Shown: positions 51,104-59,202 of the stretch, piece by piece | Layout: every line of letters starts with the position of its first letter | How positions within the stretch are numbered: the first letter of the stretch is position 1 | Origin: Amycolatopsis dendrobii | GTDB lineage: Bacteria > Actinomycetota > Actinomycetes > Mycobacteriales > Pseudonocardiaceae | Reading direction: 5' to 3' | DNA: 64,000 nucleotides | NCBI RefSeq assembly: GCF_014145675.1 | Contig: NZ_JACGZW010000001.1 | Span: forward strand, 558,001 to 622,000 | Notes under the pieces: model-generated | Seen by the model: the letters and a program-made list of their open reading frames with translations, nothing else | Told to the model about the DNA's origin: nothing | Databases searched by the model: none | Program-made: the position numbers and the translations under genes

Positions 51104-51349
51104 CGGATGGTGTCCTTTCCGAAGGGGTCGAGTTTCCCGGTGGACGCGGACGGTCGTCTGCTCGTTGGTGCGTTGACAAATGGATGACGAACGGATCGGC
51201 CGCAACTTGACAGGGCCTGCGGGAAATTGTCCCGATTCTGCCCGCGCCTCGTGTGCTTCGGCAGTTTCGCGAGCGCGCTCGGCATCCAGCCACCGACTTG
51301 AAACTCCGACGCTCCGCTGCGCGGGAAATCCGTAAGGGTTGAACTGCAC
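51104..51349 (-). pseudogene. Remnant of a CGNR-type gene start
   Basis: Reading from 51349 on the minus strand gives QFNPYG, the invariant start of CGNR/ABATE proteins, preceded by TAATGGT, as at the intact gene (45000), where HFNPYG follows TAATGGT. After about seven residues the similarity is lost and the frame runs into the SRPBCC gene. Either a decayed duplicate or a start region left by a deletion that fused promoter and SRPBCC gene. Confidence 0.45.
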
Positions 51350-51526
51350 TGAACCATTACCGCACGATGGCGGGCATGGAAGAGAACCGTTGCCCCCGTT
51401 GTGGCTGGCCGCTGGCCGAACTGCCCGCCTCCGCTATCGTTTCCGCATCGGCGGGCAGCCGGGCCGACTATGTGCGTTGTGTGTGCGGCAGCTGGATCGC
51501 CCGGCTCGGCGGGGTCGTCGTCGGGT

Positions 51527-52345
51527 CTACCCGGCCGCGCTGACCAGCCAGTGCGAGGGGCGAGTCAGCCGCGACGGGAGCTTGGTCGAAGCGTCGCCGC
51601 GGGCGGCGTTCACTTGGGACTGGGTAAGGAAAATGCTGTCGGTGAGGTCCGCCCCGCGGATGTCGGCGTCGCGCAGGTCCGCACCGATCAGGTCGGCGCG
51701 GCGCAGGTCCGCGCCCCGGAGGTTGGCCGCGATGAGGTAGGCGCCGCGCAGGTTCGTGCTGCGGAGGTCCGCGCCGGCGAGTTTCGCGCCGATCAGGTCG
51801 GCGCCGCGGCGGTCCTTCTTGCGCCCGGCTCCGGTGCGCACCAGTTCGCTGGTGCGCACCAGCAGCGGATTCACCTGGGCCCGACGGGCGTCGACGTCGA
51901 TGGCGAGCACTGCGTCCGCGTCTCCTGCGGTGATCTGTTCGAGTTCGGCGATCTCGGTGTCCAGGTCCGCGTGGATTTCGCGGGTCGCGGCCAGCGAGCG
52001 CGCCTCGGTGAGGTACCAGAGCAGTTCGTGCAAATGCCGCATCACCGGGAGCGCGGCGAACATCCGCTCGCGGGTCTCCGGGGCCTCGCGCCAGCTCCGG
52101 CCGCCGAAGGTCACTTGCGACAGCTGCTGTCCGGCGCCGAAGCAGTCGTACCCGGTGCAGCCCGCGAAACCCCTGGGGCGCAACCGGTCGTGGATGCCGC
52201 AGCGGAAGTCGGACCGCAGGTTCGGGCACGGGTCGCCCGCCCGCTTGTCGATGGCGAAATCAGCTGATTTGGTGAACGTGAGCGCCACGCAGCAGAGGGC
52301 GAAACAGCTCGAGCAGTCAGCGGTCAGGGTACGGCGGTCGGGCAA
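51527..52345 (-). CDS. Pentapeptide-repeat protein with Cys-rich N-terminus
   Basis: 272 aa from TTG 52345 (behind GGAGAG). The Cys-rich N-terminal region (CSSCFALCC, DPCPNLRSDFRCGIH, GFAGCTGYDCFGAGQQ; about 10-75) is typical of actinobacterial members, followed by a helical linker and then a right-handed quadrilateral beta-helix of A(D/N)LxG-type pentapeptides (about 180-235; KLAGADLRSTNLRGAYL .. DIRGADLTDS). Cytosolic. Some family members mimic DNA and protect gyrase, but the Cys-rich group has no known role. Confidence 0.85.
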   Translation of the reverse strand: MPDRRTLTADCSSCFALCCVALTFTKSADFAIDKRAGDPCPNLRSDFRCGIHDRLRPRGFAGCTGYDCFGAGQQLSQVTFGGRSWREAPETRERMFAALPVMRHLHELLWYLTEARSLAATREIHADLDTEIAELEQITAGDADAVLAIDVDARRAQVNPLLVRTSELVRTGAGRKKDRRGADLIGAKLAGADLRSTNLRGAYLIAANLRGADLRRADLIGADLRDADIRGADLTDSIFLTQSQVNAARGDASTKLPSRLTRPSHWLVSAAG

Positions 52346-52391
52346 GGTCTCTCCAGCGAAGGCGGGCGAACCCGTCCAGCGTAGTCGCCGC

Positions 52392-52808
52392 TCAACTGCC
52401 CGCGACGACCACGACGCGTCGGCGGCGCGAGCGCATCGCCAGCGCCGTGAGCACGAAGACCTGCAACGCGGGTTTGACGCCGGACAAGTCAGCGGTGCCC
52501 GCGGCGACAGTGCCGACAGTGTTCCCGGCCTCGTCGACCTGCGCGTGGTCACGACGGCCGGTCCTCCGGAAGCGCAGCTCCGAGCCGCCACTCTCGACGC
52601 TCCAGGTGCGCGTGCCCGGCCGGTGAGTGCTCGCGAGCACCGACCCGTCCGCCGTCAGCAGCTGGTAGGTGCGGAATCGGCGACGAATCCGGTAGCTGGT
52701 GCCGTCCAGCCGGAACTGCCCTCCGGAGCGGCCTTCGACCACGGTGAGCAGGCGGCCGTCGCTGGTGATCTCGTACCTGGTCAAGCCCGATTTCTCGATG
52801 CGCAGCAT
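52392..52808 (-). CDS. LURP-one/tubby-like domain protein
   Basis: 138 aa. Short beta-rich protein with alternating strands (YEITSDGRLLTVVEGRSGGQFRLDG, FRTYQLLTADGSVLASTHRPGTRTWSVESGG) and a C-terminal hydrophobic helix ending SRRRRVVVV, the pattern of LURP-one-related/phospholipid-scramblase-like barrels. Assignment by pattern only. Same strand and 46 nt upstream of the pentapeptide gene; possibly one transcript. Confidence 0.55.
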   Translation of the reverse strand: MLRIEKSGLTRYEITSDGRLLTVVEGRSGGQFRLDGTSYRIRRRFRTYQLLTADGSVLASTHRPGTRTWSVESGGSELRFRRTGRRDHAQVDEAGNTVGTVAAGTADLSGVKPALQVFVLTALAMRSRRRRVVVVAGS

Positions 52809-52881
52809 GGAGCCACTCCAGCATCGCCGCGCCCGAACCGCCCGTGCCGTTTGTCATGGGTGATCACCGGTGAGCCGGCCG

Positions 52882-52887
52882 TACCAT
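52882..52887 (+). promoter_or_regulatory. -10-like TACCAT deciding the kinase start
   Basis: TACCAT overlaps an in-frame ATG at 52886 and ends 7 nt before the ATG at 52895. By analogy with 43070-43075, transcription should begin at 52895, which makes the later ATG the real start. Confidence 0.5.
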
Positions 52888-52894
52888 GATCGAC

Positions 52895-54067
52895 ATGCGC
52901 GAACCCGATCCGGACCGGTTCTCGGCCCGCCAGTGGCCGGACTGGAGCTTCTGGACGGACCCGCGCGGCGGTGGGTCCGGCGTGCACCGCGGCCGCGTCC
53001 GGTCGGTGGTCGTGAACGGCCTGATGATGGGCTTCCTGGCCACCTGGGTCATCGCCATCGCGGACGGACGGTACGGCCCGGTGCGCACCGGGCTCGTCTT
53101 CGGCTTCCTCGGCTGCTACGCCGTCGCGTACCTGCTGGTCCTGTGGTTCGGCCCGCTCGCACTGCGGCGGCAGCGGATCGCGATGGTCGCGGCGATGTTC
53201 GCGCTCGGCGCCACGCCCGCGCTGATCCTCGGCTCCCCGGCCTACCTGACCGGACTCACCTACGCCATCGCGACCGGCCTCATGCTGTTGCCGCTGCGGA
53301 TTTCCCTGCTCCTCGGCGTCGGCGCGGCCGTCGCCCAGATCGCGTGGATGATCGTCAGGGACGGCGTCGTCGCCTGGGGCCAGGTCCTCACCCTGGTGGC
53401 CGTCACCGCGATTCTCGGCATCGTCTACGCGCTGACGTTCACCATCGGCCACCTCCGGCTCGCCCGCGAGCAGATCCGGCGGATGGCGGTGGACCAGGAA
53501 CGGCAGCGCGTCGCCCGCGACCTGCACGACGTCCTCGGCCACAGCCTCTCCACGATGACCCTGAAACTCGGCCTGACCCGGCGGATCCTCGAGACTTCGG
53601 ACAACACCGACGCGGCGCTCGCCGAGATCCGCGACCTGGACGACCTCTGCCGGGAAGCCCTCTCCGACGTCCGCGCGACCGTGTCCGACTACCGCACGGT
53701 GTCGTTCGCGACCGAAGTCGCCGGTGCCCGGATGGCGTTGCGCGCCGCCGGAGTCCACGCCGAACTGCCCGCCGCGGCCGATGCCGTGGCTCCCGAACTG
53801 CAAGGCGTTTTCGGTTACGTAGTAAGAGAAGCCGTGACCAACGTGCTCCGCCATTCCGACGCGCAGCGCTGCGTCGTCCGCGTCGGCCGCGACTGGCTGG
53901 AGGTGGCCGACGACGGCACCGTTCCGGCGGAGATCGTGCCCGGACACGGTCTCACCGGCCTCGCCGAGCGGATGTCAGCGGTGTCCGGCTCGCTCGAACA
54001 CGGGCGCGGCCCGCACGGCGGCTTCCGGGTGCTGGCGCGCGGCCCGGCGACAGGAGGTGCCGCGTGA
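52895..54067 (+). CDS. Two-component sensor histidine kinase (DesK/NarL-partner type)
   Basis: 390 aa. Five to six membrane helices (about 35-185), then a HisKA_3 dimerisation domain with phospho-acceptor His211 in ARDLHDVLGHSLS and a HATPase domain with the N-box VREAVTNVLRHSDA and G1 VADDGT, then GLTGLAERM. Membrane sensor with no large extracellular domain, suggesting detection of membrane state or a hydrophobic ligand. GTGA overlap with the response regulator gene. The upstream ATG (52886) would add three residues but lies inside the -10-like element. Confidence 0.93.
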   Translation: MREPDPDRFSARQWPDWSFWTDPRGGGSGVHRGRVRSVVVNGLMMGFLATWVIAIADGRYGPVRTGLVFGFLGCYAVAYLLVLWFGPLALRRQRIAMVAAMFALGATPALILGSPAYLTGLTYAIATGLMLLPLRISLLLGVGAAVAQIAWMIVRDGVVAWGQVLTLVAVTAILGIVYALTFTIGHLRLAREQIRRMAVDQERQRVARDLHDVLGHSLSTMTLKLGLTRRILETSDNTDAALAEIRDLDDLCREALSDVRATVSDYRTVSFATEVAGARMALRAAGVHAELPAAADAVAPELQGVFGYVVREAVTNVLRHSDAQRCVVRVGRDWLEVADDGTVPAEIVPGHGLTGLAERMSAVSGSLEHGRGPHGGFRVLARGPATGGAA

Positions 54068-54669
54068 TCCGGGTCCTGCTGGCCGACGACCAGGCGCTCG
54101 TTCGCGGCGCGCTGGCTTCGTTGCTGCGCATGGAGTCCGACCTCGAGGTGGTCGCGGAGGTGGGTTCCGGCCCCGAGGTCCTGCCCGCCGCGCAACGGAC
54201 CGCCCCGGACATCGCGCTCGTCGACGTCCAGATGCCCGGCCGGGACGGCCTCGCCGTGACCGCCGAACTGCGGCACGCGCTGCCGGACTGCCGCGTGCTG
54301 ATCTGCACCACCTTCAGCCGCCCTGGCTACCTGTCGCGCGCGATGTCCGCGGGCGCGGCCGGGTTCGTGGTGAAGGATTCGCGCCCGGAACAGCTGATCA
54401 ACGCGATCCGGCGGGTCCACGCGGGGCTGCGGTTCGTGGACCCGGCGCTCGCCGCCGAATCGCTGGCCAGCGGCGCGAGCCCGCTCACCGACCGCGAGGC
54501 GGACGTCCTGCGCGCCGCGGCCGAAGGCGGAACGGTCGCGGACATGGCGCTGGCGCTGGGCCTCTCGGCGGGAACGGTGCGCAACCACCTGTCGTCCGCG
54601 ATAGGGAAGACGCAGGCCCGCACGCGCGCGGAGGCGGTCAGGGTCGCCGAGACGAGCGGGTGGCTGTAG
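54064..54669 (+). CDS. NarL/LuxR-type response regulator
   Basis: 201 aa. Receiver domain with Asp54 in ALVDVQMPGRDG, acidic pair ADDQ at the N-terminus and Lys in FVVKDS; C-terminal LuxR HTH (LTDREADVLRAAAEGGTVADMALALGLSAGTVRNHLSSAIGKTQARTRAEAVRVA). Cognate partner of the overlapping histidine kinase. GTG start behind AGGAGG. Targets unknown; no dyad seen at the kinase promoter. Confidence 0.95.
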   Translation: MIRVLLADDQALVRGALASLLRMESDLEVVAEVGSGPEVLPAAQRTAPDIALVDVQMPGRDGLAVTAELRHALPDCRVLICTTFSRPGYLSRAMSAGAAGFVVKDSRPEQLINAIRRVHAGLRFVDPALAAESLASGASPLTDREADVLRAAAEGGTVADMALALGLSAGTVRNHLSSAIGKTQARTRAEAVRVAETSGWL

Positions 54670-54843
54670 CGCTCGGGACGTGGCGAGTCCGTGGAGAACC
54701 AGGCGGACCATCGACCGCGAGCCGTTGATCTTCCGGAATGCCCGTCCGCCGCGTGACCGGCTCTCGTCGATGCCGCCCCATCCGCATGCGGGGCCGGCCA
54801 TGCGGTGTGCCGGGCCGGCCATCGATCGTGAGTTCGGCCAGTC

Positions 54844-54871
54844 TTGACGTATTCCCATATGGGCATATGGT
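54844..54871 (+). promoter_or_regulatory. Strong promoter with embedded operator dyad
   Basis: TTGACG (54844-54849), 16-nt spacer, TATGGT (54866-54871), then 6 nt to GTG 54878. The spacer and -10 contain the inverted repeat CCATAT-GGGC-ATATGG (54855-54870), the usual layout of an autoregulated ArsR gene. The preceding 54670-54843 shows nothing recognisable. Confidence 0.65.
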
Positions 54872-54877
54872 TGCGGT

Positions 54878-55019
54878 GTGGCGCGAGCGGCATCGACAAC
54901 GGACGCGTTCAACGCGGTGGCGGGTTCTGCGGGAGGCGGGGGTGGTGCAGGTGCGTGGTGACGGGCGGCAGCGGCTGTACCGGGCGTGGACGACGCCGGA
55001 GCTGGTCGCAAAGTTCTGA
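54878..55019 (+). pseudogene. ArsR-family regulator, internally deleted
   Basis: The first 15 codons read VARAASTTDAFNAVA, the start of ArsR regulators of the xxDAFNAIAEPxRR group. Sequence then jumps to a different frame encoding RVLREAGVVQVRGDGRQRLYRAW .. ELVAKF, the wing and C-terminal helix of the same family, ending at TGA 55019. The HTH core is missing, so about 50 codons were lost with a frame change near 54917-54925. The promoter and operator upstream remain intact. Confidence 0.75.
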
Positions 55020-55116
55020 AGCGGTCAGCGCGGCACCGGACGGTGCTATGCGCTGGCGGTCCTGACCAGGGCGAACAGGCCCGTTGCGGGTCCGCCATGC
55101 CATTGAGGAGGATGGG

Positions 55117-55914
55117 ATGCATCGGGTAACGTCGAAAGACGGCACGTCGATCGCGGATGACCGGTCAGGGGAAGGTCCGGCGGTGATCCTGGTGGGCGGC
55201 GGCATCGTCGACCGGTCGGAGAACGCCCCGCCAAGCATTTCACCGTGTACAACTACGACCGTCGGGGCCGCGGCGGCAGCGCAGACACCATGCCCTACGC
55301 GCTGCAACGCGAATTCGAGGATCTCGCGGCCTTGATCGACGAAGCCGGCGGCACGGCGTACCTCTACGGCGTCTCCTCCGGTGCGGCGCTTGCCCTGGAG
55401 GCCGCCGCCGCGGGTCTGCCGATCGCCAAGGCCGTCTACGAGGTGCCCTACGACGTGTCCGAGGGTGCCAAGCAGCGGCACCTCGAGTACACCGAGAAGG
55501 TGCAGTCGCTGCTGGCCGACGACCGCCGGGACGACGCCATGCGGGTTGTTCATGCGGTTGGCCGGCGCGCCTGAGGAGGCCATCGCGCGGGCGCACAACT
55601 CGCCGATGTGGGCCGGTTCGATCGCCCTCGCGCACACCCTGGCCTACGACGCGGTATGTCTCGGCGACGGCACCCCGCCGACCAAGCGGCTGGCCGCCAT
55701 CAGGCAGCCGGTGCTGATGGCCACCGGCGGCACTGCCGACGACACGATGACCGGGCTGGGCAACGGATTCTTCGACACGGCCGCGGTCACGGCCGCCATC
55801 CCAGGGGTCGAGCGGGCGGTCATTCCGAACCAGGGGCACGTCGCCGACCCGGAGGCTGTCGTCCCGGTCATCACCCGCTTCTTCAACGGCAAGGACAGCA
55901 ACGAACTTGGTTGA
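55117..55914 (+). pseudogene. Alpha/beta hydrolase, broken by two frame changes
   Basis: Start ATG behind AGGAGG gives MHRVTSKDGTSIADDRSGEG, AVILVGGGIVDRSENAP in frame 1. From about 55236 the homology continues in another frame (HFTVYNYDRRGRGGSADT .. YGVSSGAALALEAA, containing the nucleophile Ser), and from about 55550 in a third (RLFMRLAGAPEE .. VLMATGGTADDTM .. NQGHVADPEAVVPVITRFF, containing catalytic Asp and His regions). The first change appears to be a deletion before HFTV, the second a one-base gain near CGGGTTGTTC. Likely dead; was probably co-transcribed with the broken ArsR. Confidence 0.8.
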
Positions 55915-56021
55915 GAAACCGGCGATCTCACGTGAGAAGTGACAAAAGCGCAGCCCTTCCGGGTAGCTGTGGTGTGCGGCCTCGCTGCGGCAACTCGCAA
56001 CGCCCGGCTCCGCCGACGTAC

Positions 56022-56061
56022 GTGAGGAAACCCTCATTGTCTCTGATTCTGTCAGGGTTCC
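56022..56061. repeat. Dispersed intergenic repeat (copy 2)
   Basis: Matches 36336-36375 over about 40 nt with a few changes (shared GTGAGG, AACCCTCA, CTGATTC-like and CAGGGTTCC blocks). It lies in the 272-nt gap 55915-56186, which otherwise shows nothing. Confidence 0.55.
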
Positions 56062-56186
56062 GCTTACCTACGGTGCTCACCGGCGGGCATCGGCCGGGTG
56101 CGGCTTCATCCGCGCCTCGCCAGGCACCCGCAAGGCGCTCCTGAGAAAACTCACTGGGACGCTTGGCTTTGGCGCGGTCGGCTGAC

Positions 56187-56861
56187 TCATTCGTCGGCCC
56201 AGGTCACCACTTCGTCCAGGCCGGCCCGGGCGGTGCGGTAACTGTTCGTCGGATGGTCCTCGTCGGCGTAGCCGAACGAGATGCCCAGCAGGATTTTCCG
56301 GTCTTCCGGGATGTCGAAGTGCTTGCGGATCAACGTCGCGTGCCCGGCGAGGGCGGCCTGCGGGATCGCGCCCAGCCCCAGGCTTCGCGCCGCCAAAAGG
56401 AAAGTTCCCACGTACAGTCCGCTGTCGACGGCGCCGTACAGGTCGTGCACGGCGTCCGTCGTGACGATCGCGACGTGCGGCGCACCGAAGAAGCGGAAGT
56501 TCTCGAAGGCCTGTCGCGCCGAGGCTTCCCGGTCGCCGCGTTCGATGCCGACGGCCTCGTACAGCTGCCAGCCGCTCGCCCGGCGACGGTCGCGGTACAC
56601 GCCGCGGTATTCGGCGGGCGGGGCGAAATCGAACTCCGCCGGGTGGTCGCGCGCCCAGTCGGCCATCGCTTCGCGGAAACGCTCGGTGCCCGCTCCGCTG
56701 GTGACGATCACCTGCCAGGGCTGGGTGTTGCACCAGGACGGGGTCCGCTGCGCGAGCTTCAGCAGCCGTTCGATGACCGGCTTCGGCACCTGCCGGTCGT
56801 GGTAGGCGCGACAGCTCCACCGGGTGGCAAGGAGGTCTTCGAGGGCTTCGTCGGAGGTCAT
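56187..56861 (-). CDS. Nitroreductase family protein
   Basis: 224 aa. FMN-dependent oxidoreductase: LLATRWSCRAYHDRQVPKPVIERLL and RTPSWCNTQPWQVIVT (phosphate-binding Arg and FMN contacts) at the N-terminus, the DLYGAVDSGLYVGTFLLAARSLGLGAIPQAA helix, and the C-terminal GISFGYAD. Long insertion (about 85-125) as in the NfnB/PnbA-like group. Cytosolic homodimer expected. ATG 56861 has TATACT 6 nt upstream (leaderless) embedded in an AT-rich dyad, so it is probably inducible. Confidence 0.92.
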   Translation of the reverse strand: MTSDEALEDLLATRWSCRAYHDRQVPKPVIERLLKLAQRTPSWCNTQPWQVIVTSGAGTERFREAMADWARDHPAEFDFAPPAEYRGVYRDRRRASGWQLYEAVGIERGDREASARQAFENFRFFGAPHVAIVTTDAVHDLYGAVDSGLYVGTFLLAARSLGLGAIPQAALAGHATLIRKHFDIPEDRKILLGISFGYADEDHPTNSYRTARAGLDEVVTWADE

Positions 56862-56866
56862 GCCTT

Positions 56867-56883
56867 TAGTATAAAATATATTA
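56867..56883. promoter_or_regulatory. AT-rich dyad over the nitroreductase -10
   Basis: TAGTATA-AAA-TATATTA, a 7-bp dyad with one mismatch, overlaps the minus-strand -10 TATACT (56868-56873). All 17 nt but one are A/T in a 70% GC genome, which marks it as a regulatory site. Confidence 0.6.
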
Positions 56884-56898
56884 GCGAGTCGCCGTGGC

Positions 56899-57969
56899 TC
56901 AGTTCCGCAGCCAGTACGCCACCGCCTCCGCGCGGTTCGCCGCGTCGAGCTTGCGCAGGATGTGCGTGATGTGGGTCTTCACCGTGCCCTCGGAGATCGA
57001 AAGCTTGCGGGCGATCGCCCGGTTCGCGTCTCCGCGCGCCATCAGCTCGATCACCTCGACCTCGCGGACCGACAGCAGCGGATGCCGCGTCAGGGCCGGC
57101 TCGCGCGGGGGAGCGATGCGCACGTCGGCGGCGAGGCGGGTCATCCCTTCCTGGAGCGAGGCCAGTCCTTCGAGGACGGATACCCGGGCCAGCGTCTCGC
57201 TCACGCCCTCCGCGTAGAGGTTCAACACGGCCCGGTCGCTGGCGTCGACCTCGCGGCGGGGCGAGTAGTAGCTGTCCGCGTGCAGCAGCCCGACGACTTT
57301 CCCGTACGCCTGCAACGGCGCGATGGCGTAGGACGTGCAGCCCGACAGCGAGACGAGCTGGCGGTTCACGCGCGGGTTCTCCTGCACGTCGTACACCAGG
57401 CCCGCGCGCGCCTGCCGCACGACGTCGGATTCGACCAGCGAGCCGTCCAGCCGCGGCGGGGCTTCGCGGCCGGCGGCGAGCATTTCCTCGGCCAGCCGGG
57501 GATCCTGCTCGATCACCATCTTCCGCAGTACCCAGGTCGCATCGTCCACAGTGGAGACAAGCACCCGGTCGAACCCGATCGTGCAGGCCTCCTCGGCGGC
57601 GCGGGTGAGGAGTTCTTCGGCGGTCGAGGAGTCGTGCAGGCGGGTCAGCGCGCGGCGGACGCGGCGCATCGTCGAGACCCCGTCGGCGACTCTGGCATCG
57701 TCCACCCGGGACTCCAGTTCGCGGACCCTGGTCAGCAGCGCGGTCAGCCGGGGAAGGCGATCCGGCCCCGGGGTCGCGCCGAGCTGCGCCATCGTGGCGT
57801 CCCAGACCTGCCCGAGCAGGCGTTTCGCGGGCAGCACCTCGGCGCAGCGGCCGACCGGCAGCAGCCGGTCGAGCACGGCGCAGGCGTCGAGCCCCAGCTC
57901 GCGGACCTGATCGGCCAGCTCCGCGCTCAGCCGGACACTGTCGAGCCGCGGGAAACCGGTCGTGCTCAT
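56899..57969 (-). CDS. GAF-LuxR transcriptional regulator
   Basis: 356 aa. N-terminal helical region, GAF domain (about 125-270; ELLTRAAEEACTIGFDRVLVSTV .. SYAIAPLQAYGKVVGLLHADSYY) and C-terminal LuxR HTH (LSVREVEVIELMARGDANRAIARKLSISEGTVKTHITHILRKL). ATG 57969 behind GAGGGG. A perfect minus-strand TATAAT lies at 58010-58015. Divergent from the ABC operon at 58150, so it is the natural candidate to control it; the GAF ligand is unknown. Confidence 0.9.
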   Translation of the reverse strand: MSTTGFPRLDSVRLSAELADQVRELGLDACAVLDRLLPVGRCAEVLPAKRLLGQVWDATMAQLGATPGPDRLPRLTALLTRVRELESRVDDARVADGVSTMRRVRRALTRLHDSSTAEELLTRAAEEACTIGFDRVLVSTVDDATWVLRKMVIEQDPRLAEEMLAAGREAPPRLDGSLVESDVVRQARAGLVYDVQENPRVNRQLVSLSGCTSYAIAPLQAYGKVVGLLHADSYYSPRREVDASDRAVLNLYAEGVSETLARVSVLEGLASLQEGMTRLAADVRIAPPREPALTRHPLLSVREVEVIELMARGDANRAIARKLSISEGTVKTHITHILRKLDAANRAEAVAYWLRN

Positions 57970-58009
57970 GGGCAGCCCCTCGGGAACGTTCGCAAGGGAA
58001 ATTTTGCAC

Positions 58010-58015
58010 ATTATA
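58010..58015 (-). promoter_or_regulatory. Consensus -10 TATAAT of the GAF-LuxR gene
   Basis: A perfect TATAAT on the minus strand, 40 nt before the ATG; no good -35 is visible, which hints at activator dependence. It is inside a local AT-rich patch (57999-58017). Confidence 0.5.
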
Positions 58016-58149
58016 TACCGGCGGTGCCTGCCGGGCCACTCCTCGCATCGGCCGTACGGGGTAGCGGAATACGACCGGCGGCAGATGCGGCACCCGGGTG
58101 ACGGCCGACACACTGGCCGCGCTGTCCCACCCATCGAACCGGGAATCCC

Positions 58150-59166
58150 ATGACTACCGCAACAGTGGCAACGAAGCCACGCGTGCCGCTCCGGGCACGC
58201 CTCGGCGGCTTCGACCAGACCTACCTGGTACTCGTCATCACCGTGCTGCTCGCCCTCGTGGCGGGAGCGACCACGACGAATTTCCTCACCGCAGGCAATT
58301 TCGGCAGCATCCTCAACCTGTCCGCCGCGTTCGGCATCCTCGCGATCGGCGAGGCGATCGTCATCCTCGGCAAGGGGCTGGACCTGTCGGTGGCCGGCAT
58401 CGGGCTCGGCTGTGCGCAGGCGACGCTCGCGTTCATCAGCGAGGGCATGCCGGAATGGCAGGCGATCGCGCTGATGGCCGGTCTCGCGCTGGCGATCGGG
58501 CTGGTCAACGGCATCCTCGTCGCCGTCTTCGAGGTGCCCGCGCTGTTCGTGACGCTGGCGACCGGCATGCTGGCGATCGGCGGGATCGACATCCTGTTCC
58601 TCAGCCAGAACGTCTACGGGGTGCCCGCCGGGTCGTTCCTGTCGCACCTGAGCGGGGGCGGGGTGTTCGGCGTGCCGAGGCCGGTGCTCATCGCCGGCGG
58701 CGCGTTCCTGCTCGCCTGGCTGTTCATCGCCTACACCTCGCCCGGGCGGCTGGTCCGCGCGATGGGCGACAACTTCGAGACCGCCCGCTCGACCGGCGCG
58801 CCGGTGCGGCCGCTGCAGATCCTCACCTACGTGCTGTCCGCGCTGCTCGCCGCGGTGGCCGGGTTCGTGACGGTGTCGATCCAGGGCAGCGTGCAGACGA
58901 CCGTGACGTCGTTCGACCCGATCCTGTTCACCGCGCTGACGGTGGTGGTGATCGGCGGCGTCTCGCTGTCCGGCGGGCGCGGCACGATTCTGGGCGTCCT
59001 CGCCGGCGCGCTGTTCGTGGGCGTGCTCAACAACCTGCTGGTGCTGCACGGGCTGAGCACCGCCGTGCAGGACCTCATCCGCGGCGCGGTGCTGGCCGCC
59101 GCGATCGCGTTCGACGCGTGGCTGCATCCGCGCAACGAGGAAACCGAGAAATCCGGGGAACTGTGA
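58150..59166 (+). CDS. Sugar-type ABC transporter permease (BPD_transp_2)
   Basis: 338 aa, about 9-10 membrane helices in the RbsC/XylH pattern: ILAIGEAIVILGKGLDLSVAGIGLGCAQA near the N-terminus, TSPGRLVRAMGDNFETARSTGAPVRPLQILTYVLSALLAAVAGF (cytoplasmic coupling helix GDNFETARSTG) and VVVIGGVSLSGGRGTILGVLAGALFVGVLNNLL. Inner-membrane channel subunit. First gene of the operon running past the window end. The operon has two permeases, suggesting a heterodimer with the fused protein at 60296. Confidence 0.93.
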   Translation: MTTATVATKPRVPLRARLGGFDQTYLVLVITVLLALVAGATTTNFLTAGNFGSILNLSAAFGILAIGEAIVILGKGLDLSVAGIGLGCAQATLAFISEGMPEWQAIALMAGLALAIGLVNGILVAVFEVPALFVTLATGMLAIGGIDILFLSQNVYGVPAGSFLSHLSGGGVFGVPRPVLIAGGAFLLAWLFIAYTSPGRLVRAMGDNFETARSTGAPVRPLQILTYVLSALLAAVAGFVTVSIQGSVQTTVTSFDPILFTALTVVVIGGVSLSGGRGTILGVLAGALFVGVLNNLLVLHGLSTAVQDLIRGAVLAAAIAFDAWLHPRNEETEKSGEL

Positions 59167-59202
59167 CCGGCAACGACGCCGGGGAACGGAAGTAGGAAGC
59201 AC

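Noticed and set aside
57999..58017. AT-rich patch upstream of the GAF-LuxR gene as a replication origin or transfer site
   Set aside because: Too short; it contains a perfect TATAAT and is better explained as a promoter.
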